A DNA stretch of 8,032 nt from Bryobacterales bacterium (GTDB lineage Bacteria; Acidobacteriota; Terriglobia; Bryobacterales; Bryobacteraceae): positions 904-8,935 of the forward strand of contig PLGA01000324.1 of assembly GCA_003139735.1 (NCBI GenBank), given 5' to 3'. Below the pieces are notes generated by a model, which had not been told where the DNA came from, ran no database searches, and worked only from the letters and a program-made list of their open reading frames with translations. The translations under genes were made by a program, and so were the position numbers. Positions 1-5,501 of this stretch are shown here, piece by piece (within the stretch, counting starts at the first letter, position 1; the number at the start of each line of letters is the position of its first letter).

Positions 1-1
1 C

Positions 2-175
2 ACGGATAACGCCGTTCGGAATCCGTTCTATCGGCCCGTCAAGAAGCAGATCACGCTTCGGCTGGACGCCGATGTGATCGCGTGGCTGCGGGCGCAAGGC
101 AAGGGGTATCAGACCAGAGCCAATGCGTTGCTGCGTGGCGCGATGTTGAAAGAGGTAATGGGCAAGGCCAGCTGA
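2..175 (+). CDS. BrnA-type antitoxin, 3' end only (5' part outside window)
   Basis: The reading frame is open from the window edge and ends at TGA 173-175, giving the last 57 residues. They read as the C-terminal half of the BrnA (DUF4415) antitoxin family: a basic K-K-Q-I-T-L-R-L-D-A-D-V strand, a helix with I-A-W-L-R, the hallmark G-K-G-Y-Q-T-R turn, and a final helix N-A-L-L-R. In this family the segment forms a ribbon-helix-helix fold that binds the operator DNA, while the antitoxin neutralises BrnT, a ribonuclease toxin normally encoded just upstream. BrnT is therefore expected to the left of the window but cannot be seen. The usual family sequence has T-R-I-N; here it is T-R-A-N, a small change. 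The start codon is not in the window. Family assignment is from motif recognition only. Confidence 0.8.
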   Translation, partial: TDNAVRNPFYRPVKKQITLRLDADVIAWLRAQGKGYQTRANALLRGAMLKEVMGKAS

Positions 176-213
176 GCGTTCGGCTCGCACAGAAATGGGC
201 TGACGTCACGAAG

Positions 214-1011
214 ATGAATCAAGGCGAAGCGGCGGTGGCTATCGTACATGGGCGCGGGAGCGCGGATTCGGTTCTGCTCATGCGGCGCGCGGAGCGGGAG
301 GGGGATTCCTGGTCGGGACACTGGTCTTTCCCAGGCGGCCGGCGCGATCCCATGGACCACGATCTGCTGCACACGGCGCTTCGCGAGTTGGAAGAGGAGT
401 GCGGCGTACGGCTGGCGCGCCGCGACCTGGAGGCGGAGATGCAGCCCAGGCGCGCGCGGCGTAGATCCGGCGCCGCCGTTCCTGTGACTCCGTTCTTGTT
501 TCGCGCGGATTCCGAGTTGGAAGCGGTTCCGGACGGCCGCGAAGCCGTAGAGGCCGCGTGGATTCCGCTGAGCGTCCTGCGCGATCCGGGCCGCCACGTC
601 TTGTTGCCCGTCCCGGGGCATCCGGCGGAGCTGCGTTATCCCGGAGTGCCGCTGAACCGCGCGCCTTTATGGGGTTTCACCTACCGGCTGATCTGCGATT
701 GGCTCGGCCTGGGTCCGCAACCCGGTTCCATGGAACAGGCTGGGCTGGAAGCGGCCGGTCTGGTTTTGGAGTTCCTCGTGTCGCGCGGTTTAACGCTTCA
801 GCGCGAATGGGCGGAGCGGCCCGGGCCGCAGGGGAAGACCGCCCAAGTGGCGGAAGTAGCCGGCGTCATTCCCGTCGCCGACGTTCTGGAGCGCTTTGCC
901 CGGCCTGGCGGCTACGTAATGGCCGTGAACTGCCTGGAGGTCCGCCCCGATGGGGTGCGCATCGTGGGACCCTCGTTCGAGGAATACTTCATCGACGCCT
1001 CGGCGAAGTAG
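214..1011 (+). CDS. Nudix hydrolase, coenzyme A pyrophosphatase-like, with C-terminal extension
   Basis: Encodes 265 residues from ATG 214. The frame stays open upstream to 82, but that would overlap the BrnA gene and add nothing Nudix-like. No clear Shine-Dalgarno precedes 214, and GTG 235 is an alternative start. Residues 27-65 hold an L-L-M-R-R strand, S-G-H-W-S-F-P-G-G (34-42) and the Nudix box ending R57-E58-x-x-E61-E62-x-G64, the metal-binding core that cleaves nucleoside-diphosphate-type bonds. The D-P-x-D spacing after G-G and the T-A-L-R-E stretch resemble the CoA pyrophosphatase branch (NUDT7/NUDT8, bacterial NudL) more than MutT. A later W-G-F-T-Y-R-L segment (about 152-158) also fits that branch. 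About 95 residues follow that I do not recognise; they end in a conserved-looking F-E-E-Y-F-I-D-A tail. The enzyme is probably cytoplasmic. CoA or another nucleotide as substrate is inference. Confidence 0.82.
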   Translation: MNQGEAAVAIVHGRGSADSVLLMRRAEREGDSWSGHWSFPGGRRDPMDHDLLHTALRELEEECGVRLARRDLEAEMQPRRARRRSGAAVPVTPFLFRADSELEAVPDGREAVEAAWIPLSVLRDPGRHVLLPVPGHPAELRYPGVPLNRAPLWGFTYRLICDWLGLGPQPGSMEQAGLEAAGLVLEFLVSRGLTLQREWAERPGPQGKTAQVAEVAGVIPVADVLERFARPGGYVMAVNCLEVRPDGVRIVGPSFEEYFIDASAK

Positions 1012-1014
1012 GCT

Positions 1015-1020
1015 TATACT
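1015..1020 (+). promoter_or_regulatory. Possible sigma70-type -10 box for mdh
   Basis: TATACT (5 of 6 to TATAAT) lies just after the Nudix stop codon. Seventeen bases upstream, TCGACG at 992-997 is a 4 of 6 match to TTGACA. Transcription would start near 1027 and give a leader of about 37 bases before the mdh start. This is a consensus match only; mdh could instead be read through from the Nudix gene. Confidence 0.35.
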
Positions 1021-1052
1021 GCGATATAGCATCGGGAGATCCGATAGCCGAT

Positions 1053-1058
1053 AGGAGG
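1053..1058 (+). promoter_or_regulatory. Ribosome binding site deciding the TTG start of mdh
   Basis: AGGAGG is a full Shine-Dalgarno core, five bases before TTG 1064-1066. It supports TTG as the start. The glycine-rich NAD loop begins only nine residues later, so a later start would cut into the fold. Confidence 0.8.
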
Positions 1059-1063
1059 CTGTC

Positions 1064-2002
1064 TTGCGAAGAAAAGTGACGGTTGTGGGCGCCGGGAACG
1101 TGGGCGCGAATTGCGCGGTGTGGATCGCGAACAAGCAGCTCGCCGACGTGGTGCTGGTCGACGTCGTCGAGGGAGTGCCCCAGGGCAAGGGACTCGATCT
1201 GCTCCAGGCGGGGCCGGTGCTGGGATCCGACGTGCTGGTCACGGGCGCGAACGATTACGGGCCGACAGCCGATTCGGATGTCGCCATTGTCACTGCCGGC
1301 TTTCCGCGCAAGCCGGGGATGAGCCGCGACGACCTGTTGCTGGCCAATTACGAGATTGTGCGCCAGGCCGCCGAACAGGTCGCGCGGTATTCTCCCAACT
1401 GCGTCATGATCGTGGTCAGCAATCCCCTGGACGCCATGTGCCAAACCGCGTACTGGGTCTCTAAGTTCCCCAAGAACCGCGTGGTGGGCATGGCGGGCAT
1501 ACTGGACAGCGCACGGTTCCGGACATTCATCGCGCAGGAGCTGAAGGTTTCCGTGGAGAACGTTACCGCCGTGGTCATGGGCGGGCACGGCGACACCATG
1601 GTTCCGATCGTCCGGCTCAGCAGCGTCTCGGGGATCCCGTTGACGGAACTGATGGACCAGGAGACGATCGACCGCATCGTCACCCGCACGCGCAGCGGCG
1701 GTGCGGAGATTGTGAAATACCTGAAGACCGGAAGCGCCTACTATGCCCCATCGGCGTCGGCCGTGGAGATGGCCGAGTCGATCCTGAACGACAAGAAAAA
1801 GGTGCTCCCTTGCGCCGCGTATCTGGAGGGCGAGTACGGCATTCACGGCCTCTTTGTGGGCGTCCCGGTGAAACTCGGAGCGGGCGGCGTCGAGAAGATC
1901 TACGAGGTGAAGCTCCTGCCCGAGGAGCAGCGCATGCTCACGCGAAGCGCGGAATCGGTGCGCGAACTGGTGGGCGTGCTCGAAAAGAAGCGGGCCGGGT
2001 AG
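1064..2002 (+). CDS. mdh: Malate dehydrogenase (lactate-dehydrogenase-like type)
   Basis: Encodes 312 residues, the normal length for this family, starting at TTG with AGGAGG five bases upstream. The enzyme interconverts malate and oxaloacetate with NAD in the cytoplasmic TCA cycle. The Rossmann loop G-A-G-N-V-G is at 9-14, and D33 at the end of the second strand favours NAD over NADP. The substrate loop [10 protein letters not shown] (78-87) carries R81, where malate dehydrogenases have Arg and lactate dehydrogenases Gln, plus R87. N119 in V-S-N-P-L-D, the D147/R150 pair in I-L-D-S-A-R and catalytic H174 in G-G-H-G-D-T-M-V-P are all present, so it should be active. The stop TAG sits two bases from the stop of the convergent peptidase gene, leaving no dedicated terminator space. 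It may be co-transcribed with the Nudix gene, 52 bases upstream, or have its own promoter. Confidence 0.97.
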   Translation: MRRKVTVVGAGNVGANCAVWIANKQLADVVLVDVVEGVPQGKGLDLLQAGPVLGSDVLVTGANDYGPTADSDVAIVTAGFPRKPGMSRDDLLLANYEIVRQAAEQVARYSPNCVMIVVSNPLDAMCQTAYWVSKFPKNRVVGMAGILDSARFRTFIAQELKVSVENVTAVVMGGHGDTMVPIVRLSSVSGIPLTELMDQETIDRIVTRTRSGGAEIVKYLKTGSAYYAPSASAVEMAESILNDKKKVLPCAAYLEGEYGIHGLFVGVPVKLGAGGVEKIYEVKLLPEEQRMLTRSAESVRELVGVLEKKRAG

Positions 2003-2009
2003 CGCTACC
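1998..2009. other. 12-bp perfect palindrome holding both convergent stop codons
   Basis: GGTAGCGCTACC is perfectly self-complementary. It contains the mdh TAG (2000-2002) and, on the other strand, the peptidase TAG (read as CTA at 2005-2007). As RNA it could form only a four-pair stem with a GCGC loop and has no following U-run, so it is a weak candidate for a bidirectional terminator. Confidence 0.4.
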
Positions 2010-3654
2010 GTTCGTTCACCGGGTCGATATCGATCGGGATGTCCTGAAGGCGGTCGATGGCGGTCTGGATTGTGGGGCGCACCACGCCAAGGCTGCTAAG
2101 CATCTTTTTCGCACCGGCGTAGTCGCCCTGGGCTTCGAGCGTCAGCAGGTCGTGCGTGAGGTCGCGCACGGCGCCCTTCACCTTCGTGAAATCCACCGCG
2201 AACGTACCGTCCGGGTTGGCGACGAATGCCCCCTTGTCCGAAAGATAGTTGAACTGCATCGCCATGCCCTTGGCGTGGGCGTCGGTCAGGCCGAAGCGCA
2301 TCGAGCGGAATGCGGACGCCAGGTAGGTGGTATAGAGCTGGCTTTCGGCCTTGGGGCCGTGCGCCAGACCGTGGTCGAACAGGTACTGAAGCATGAACAA
2401 GCCGGTAATGTCGGCCTTGGCCTCTTCAATGGCGCTATAGAGTTCTTTCATTTCCTGGCGCGGCGAAGTGGCCCGGCCCGCCACCTGGATCTGTTGCGGC
2501 CCGATGCCGTGACTCAGCTCGTGCGCCAGGGTATGCGTGAAAAAGTAGTCGAAACTCAGGTCACTCAAAGCCGATTTCGGCAGCACGCGGCCGGCGATGG
2601 GCACGAGGATGCTCCGGAACTTGGCCTCCTGCACGTTCCTGAGCATGACGCGTTTGCTGCCCTTCTCGTGGACCACGCGCTCGTCGTTCGGCAGGTTGAA
2701 GGCAGCCGTGCGAACGCCGTGAGCGCCGTCTCCCGCCGCCAGAACCTCATCAACCACGCGGATGGGCGCCGCCGCGCCGAGCTTCGGATTCCGATAGCGC
2801 CGATCGATGGGCAGGTTGTTTTCGACCTCTTGCAGACGGCGCGCAAACGCGTTAAGCCGGGCCGTCTCCTTATCGTCGCGAATGGTAATGTAAGCCTCGA
2901 ACGAGGCCTTGTAGCCGAAGAGTTCGTCGTTATAGGTCTCGTAAGGGCCGATGGTGATGTCGAGCGGCGCGTCCAGATCCATCCAGGCCAGGTCGCTGGC
3001 GTAGTAGTTGTTCGAGAAAAACGCGCTGGCGCGCAGCGTCAGAAAATTTTGAAGCGACGCGTTATCGGTGAGGGCGGCAGCTTCCAGAAGCAGGCTGGCG
3101 GCCTTCCGCAGTTCCGGACCGTAAGCGCTGCTGTAGGGCACGATGCCCAGACGCTTGTCCTCGCTGCGCCGGATCACCCAGAAGAAACCTATCGCCTGCC
3201 GCCGCATCTCCTCCGGCAGGACCTTCACCCAGGTTTCGAATTCCTGGCTGGTCATATCCTTTGGATAGAACTCGCCGCCGGCCGGCGTGCGTTCCGGAAC
3301 GCCGGGGATGAAGGCCGTGTGCCCATCGAGATCCGACCACGGACCTTGGTTGAGGACGAAATACCGCAGCCGCTCCTTGCCAAGCGCCGTGTTGTCCTGC
3401 TGGAGCTTTTCGTACAGCGCGCGGTTCCCGCTCCAGATCTGGTCCATGAAGATGGCATTCATGACGCGCGCCGCATCGAGCAGCTTGGGCAGCGCTTGGC
3501 GATCTCTATCCGACAGGCCGGATTCGTCATATTTCAAGGTGACCGGCACAAGCCGCGCGCCCATCTTTCTTAGTTGAGCCAGATTCGGCATGACGGCCGC
3601 CGCGGCGAGCGCCACAAAGGGCGTCAGCATCAGGAGTCCGGAAAGGTACCGCAC
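2005..3654 (-). CDS. Exported zinc metallopeptidase, dipeptidyl-peptidase III (M49)-like
   Basis: Encodes 549 residues from a GTG start. An in-frame stop lies three codons further upstream, so the only realistic alternative is ATG at residue 9. Residues 1-20 form a short basic end plus a hydrophobic Leu/Ala-rich stretch, a probable Sec signal peptide, and there is no lipobox cysteine. The likely zinc site is H378-E-L-S-H382, followed by G-I-G-P and, 28 residues on, E410-E411-A-K-A-D, where E411 would be the third ligand. M49 enzymes remove dipeptides from peptide N-termini, normally with HExxxH and a second motif EExxAE. The HExxH plus E-E-A-K-A-D version is one I recall from the peptidase-like half of plant NUDX3 and bacterial relatives annotated as DPP3 family. 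Dipeptidyl peptidase activity is inferred. It faces the rpiB-like gene divergently and converges on mdh. Confidence 0.75.
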   Translation of the reverse strand: MRYLSGLLMLTPFVALAAAAVMPNLAQLRKMGARLVPVTLKYDESGLSDRDRQALPKLLDAARVMNAIFMDQIWSGNRALYEKLQQDNTALGKERLRYFVLNQGPWSDLDGHTAFIPGVPERTPAGGEFYPKDMTSQEFETWVKVLPEEMRRQAIGFFWVIRRSEDKRLGIVPYSSAYGPELRKAASLLLEAAALTDNASLQNFLTLRASAFFSNNYYASDLAWMDLDAPLDITIGPYETYNDELFGYKASFEAYITIRDDKETARLNAFARRLQEVENNLPIDRRYRNPKLGAAAPIRVVDEVLAAGDGAHGVRTAAFNLPNDERVVHEKGSKRVMLRNVQEAKFRSILVPIAGRVLPKSALSDLSFDYFFTHTLAHELSHGIGPQQIQVAGRATSPRQEMKELYSAIEEAKADITGLFMLQYLFDHGLAHGPKAESQLYTTYLASAFRSMRFGLTDAHAKGMAMQFNYLSDKGAFVANPDGTFAVDFTKVKGAVRDLTHDLLTLEAQGDYAGAKKMLSSLGVVRPTIQTAIDRLQDIPIDIDPVNER

Positions 3655-3706
3655 GCTTTCATGCTATCGCGCGTCCCGTATCCAGTGTGGGAGAATGTGG
3701 GCGAAT
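3655..3706. promoter_or_regulatory. Short divergent region between peptidase and rpiB-like genes
   Basis: Only 52 bases separate the two divergent starts, so promoters must overlap each other or the coding regions. I see no well-formed -35/-10 pair on either strand. A GGGAG at 3689-3693 is the only ribosome-binding-like element on the plus strand. Confidence 0.3.
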
Positions 3707-4192
3707 ATGTCCGATGCTCCGGCAATCTTGCATCCGAGTGCGAAACGCATAGGCGTCGCCGCCGACCACGGCGGGTACGAGCTAAAGCAATACCTGGCCG
3801 CGATGTTGCGCCAGGCCGGTCATGAAGTGATCGATTTCGGCGACCAACAGCCAATACCGGACGACGATTATCCGGATTTTGTCGCGCCGCTGGCCCGCGC
3901 CATTGCCCGCGGCGAAGTGGAGCGCGGCGTGGCCGTATGCGGAAGCGGCGTTGGGGCTTCGGTTGCCGCCAACAAAGTGGCCGGGGTCCGGGCCTGCCTG
4001 ATTCACGAAAGCTTCTCGGCGCGCCAAGGCGTCGAGGACGACAACGTGAACATGATCTGCCTCGGCGGCCGCGTCGTGGGCCACGGACTCGCTTGGGAAT
4101 TGGTCCAAACATTTCTCGCCGCGCGATTCAGCGGCGCGGAACGCCATCGCCGGCGTTTGGCCAAAGTTGCGGATATGGAAAACCAGCGGTGA
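3707..4192 (+). CDS. rpiB: RpiB/LacAB-family sugar-phosphate isomerase
   Basis: Encodes 161 residues from ATG 3707. ATG 3695 is in frame four codons earlier and equally possible. A GGGAG at 3689-3693 is too close to 3695 and rather far from 3707, so the start is unsettled. The family interconverts ribose 5-phosphate and ribulose 5-phosphate, or related sugar phosphates, in the cytoplasm. Visible landmarks are I-G-V-A-A-D-H-G-G (15-23), Y55-P-D in the phosphate/substrate loop, and C78-G-S-G-V-G with S-V-A-A-N-K (85-90). C78 matches the catalytic cysteine of E. coli RpiB. The E. coli-type R-E-H-N segment, whose His helps open the sugar ring, reads V109-E-D-D-N here, so the ring-opening His is missing and the true substrate may differ. 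The HAD gene follows immediately, probably in the same operon. The divergent peptidase gene starts 52 bases upstream. Confidence 0.88.
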   Translation: MSDAPAILHPSAKRIGVAADHGGYELKQYLAAMLRQAGHEVIDFGDQQPIPDDDYPDFVAPLARAIARGEVERGVAVCGSGVGASVAANKVAGVRACLIHESFSARQGVEDDNVNMICLGGRVVGHGLAWELVQTFLAARFSGAERHRRRLAKVADMENQR

Positions 4193-4200
4193 GTGCGGTT

Positions 4201-4836
4201 ATGAAGAAAACGGACGCAATCGCCTGCCTGTTCCTGGATATTGGCGGCGTCCTGCTCACCGACGGATGGGACCATCATGCCCGCAGACGGGCGGCGGCGG
4301 CCTTCAAGCTGGGGTGGGCGGAGATGGAGGAACGGCATCGCCTGACCTTCGGCGCCTGCGAAGAAGGAAAGCTTGCTTTGGAGGAGTACTTAAGCCGCGT
4401 GGTCTTCTACCAGAAGCGTCCGTTCACCAGGGCCCAATTCCGGCGCTTTATATTCGCGCAATCGAAACCCTACCCCGAGACGATTGATCTGGTCAAACGG
4501 CTCAAGGTGCGGCATGGATTAAAGATCGCGGTGGTCAGCAACGAAGGGCGCGACCTGAACGACTATCGGATTCACAAGTTCAAGCTGGACCGGTTTGTGG
4601 ATGCCTTCATTTCTTCCTGCTTCGTCCACCTGCGCAAGCCTGACGCGGAGATTTTCCGCTTGGCGCTGGACATCGCGCAGACGCCCGCCATGCAGGTAGT
4701 GTATATCGAAAACACCCCGATGTTCGTCCAGATCGCGGAGGGTTTGGGGATTCGAAGCATCCTCCACACGGACACCCGTTCCACCCGCGCGCAACTGGCT
4801 TCGTTGGGATTGCGGGACGACGAAGGGCCAGCGTGA
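4201..4836 (+). CDS. HAD-superfamily hydrolase (phosphatase-like)
   Basis: Encodes 211 residues from ATG 4201, preceded by GGTGAG (4188-4193) seven bases away. An in-frame GTG at 4189 would overlap the isomerase stop as GTGA, the classic coupled arrangement, adding four residues; either start implies co-translation. HAD motif I is F-L-D13-I-G-G-V-L-L, motif II V-V-S113-N, motif III K146-P-D, and motif IV V-Y-I-E170-N-T-P. Residues about 24-92 are helical and would form the C1 cap. The layout resembles small YihX-like sugar-phosphate phosphatases. The second motif I aspartate is Gly, as in other DxG-type members. Motif IV has Glu-Asn instead of the usual Asp-Asp, so magnesium binding may be altered. 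Its place directly behind an RpiB-type isomerase suggests action on a related sugar phosphate, but that is inference. Confidence 0.85.
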   Translation: MKKTDAIACLFLDIGGVLLTDGWDHHARRRAAAAFKLGWAEMEERHRLTFGACEEGKLALEEYLSRVVFYQKRPFTRAQFRRFIFAQSKPYPETIDLVKRLKVRHGLKIAVVSNEGRDLNDYRIHKFKLDRFVDAFISSCFVHLRKPDAEIFRLALDIAQTPAMQVVYIENTPMFVQIAEGLGIRSILHTDTRSTRAQLASLGLRDDEGPA

Positions 4837-4837
4837 C

Positions 4838-5275
4838 TTACGCCGCGGAAACAAGTTTGAGCTTGTCCAGATGGCGGTAGTCCTTAGGATTATTGGTCAC
4901 GAGCGGCGCGGATAGAACCATTGCGGTGGCCGCGATCCATGCATCCGCCGAACTCATCTGGCGGCCCTTTCTCACGCTCTCGCTCCGAATCGCAGCCCAG
5001 GCGGAGCACAATGAGCTGTCCGAATGGAGTACGGAGAAGTCGGCCAAATACGTTTCCAGCAACTCGCGCTTGCGCGGTCCCCAGTTTGCGCCCATCGCCC
5101 CCTGGCGCATCTCGGCCAGAGTCATGAAGGAAAGGACCAATTCAGCGCCACGAATAAGGCCCACGTAGCGGGGCGCGAATTCCGGATGCCACTTGAAAAC
5201 AAAGCTGGCCACGTCCGTATCAACGACGAGCCTTGCGGTTGTGGTCGGAGGAGACGTCAATGCGGCGCTGCTCAT
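4838..5275 (-). CDS. PIN-domain ribonuclease toxin, VapC type
   Basis: Encodes 145 residues from ATG. The PIN fold is recognised from V-V-D19-T-D at the first strand, T-L-A-E55-M-R, S-S-A-D111-A-W-I-A-A-T, and L-V-T-N-N129-P-K-D132 near the end. These are the acidic metal-binding positions of VapC nucleases, which cut tRNA or rRNA when not held by their antitoxin. About 14 residues precede the first strand, slightly more than usual. No good ribosome binding site stands before the ATG. The start lies 56 bases inside the preceding short ORF in another frame, so translation is probably coupled to that gene. Its stop TAA is one base from the stop of the convergent HAD gene. All catalytic acids are present, so it looks functional. 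The RNA target cannot be told from sequence. Confidence 0.88.
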   Translation of the reverse strand: MSSAALTSPPTTTARLVVDTDVASFVFKWHPEFAPRYVGLIRGAELVLSFMTLAEMRQGAMGANWGPRKRELLETYLADFSVLHSDSSLCSAWAAIRSESVRKGRQMSSADAWIAATAMVLSAPLVTNNPKDYRHLDKLKLVSAA

Positions 5276-5411
5276 AGATGAGGTGTACGAACGCTTCGGA
5301 CTCTTCCGCCGGTCCAGGGTCGGTGTGGCTCAAAAGGCGCTCTAGCGAGAATGGGCCGGACCGGACCAAGCCGGGCGGGTCTTTGACGGGTTGCGGCGGC
5401 GTACGATCCAT
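5220..5411 (-). CDS. Small ORF, probable antitoxin of the VapC-type toxin
   Basis: Encodes 63 residues from ATG at 5411, with an AGGTG ribosome binding site (read on the minus strand, 5417-5421) five bases away. It precedes and overlaps the PIN toxin by 56 bases, the normal antitoxin-first order. I do not recognise a standard VapB, Phd or AbrB DNA-binding domain. The N-terminal half is Pro-rich. The C-terminal part, with E-S-E-A-F-V-H-L-I-Y-E-Q-R-R, would form an amphipathic helix of the kind antitoxins lay across PIN toxins. A longer frame to 5474 exists but lacks support. The role is inferred from position; the ORF could also be a short coupling peptide. Confidence 0.55.
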   Translation of the reverse strand: MDRTPPQPVKDPPGLVRSGPFSLERLLSHTDPGPAEESEAFVHLIYEQRRIDVSSDHNRKARR

Positions 5412-5501
5412 CCTGACACCTATTCTAACGCAGCGCCCGCGATTGCACGGTTCTGTGTGGGGAGCGCCGGGCAACTGACATGTTTATGGTATGAATTAGC
5501 C
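5412..5501. promoter_or_regulatory. Divergent intergenic region between antitoxin ORF and glycoside hydrolase
   Basis: Ninety bases separate the two divergent starts and must hold both promoters. On the minus strand TAGAAT (5422-5427) resembles a -10 box but lies so close to the ATG that it would exclude the ribosome binding site. On the plus strand CTGACA (5475-5480) resembles a -35 box, but there is no well-spaced -10. No confident promoter can be assigned. Confidence 0.3.

Noticed and set aside
82..213. Upstream extension of the Nudix frame to ATG 82
   Set aside because: It would overlap the BrnA coding sequence by 94 bases and adds residues without Nudix character.
1810..3573. A 587-codon open frame on the plus strand opposite the peptidase gene
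   Set aside because: It shares codon boundaries with the peptidase frame, where plus-strand stops require TTA, CTA or TCA codons on the minus strand. These are rare in GC-rich genes, so long antisense frames arise by chance. The translation is Arg/His/Val-rich and matches no family; the minus-strand protein has a signal peptide and a zinc motif.
214..3654. Nudix and M49-like genes close together, recalling the plant NUDX3 fusion of both domains
   Set aside because: The Nudix here looks like the CoA pyrophosphatase branch, mdh lies between, and the genes are on opposite strands with the peptidase exported. A functional link is not supported.
5422..5427. TAGAAT on the minus strand as a -10 box for the antitoxin ORF
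   Set aside because: Transcription would start about four bases before the ATG and leave out the AGGTG ribosome binding site; no -35 element is found at the right spacing.
5391..5501. Upstream extension of the glycoside hydrolase frame
   Set aside because: A clean signal peptide begins at ATG 5502; the 37 upstream codons lack signal-like sequence and cross the divergent antitoxin start.
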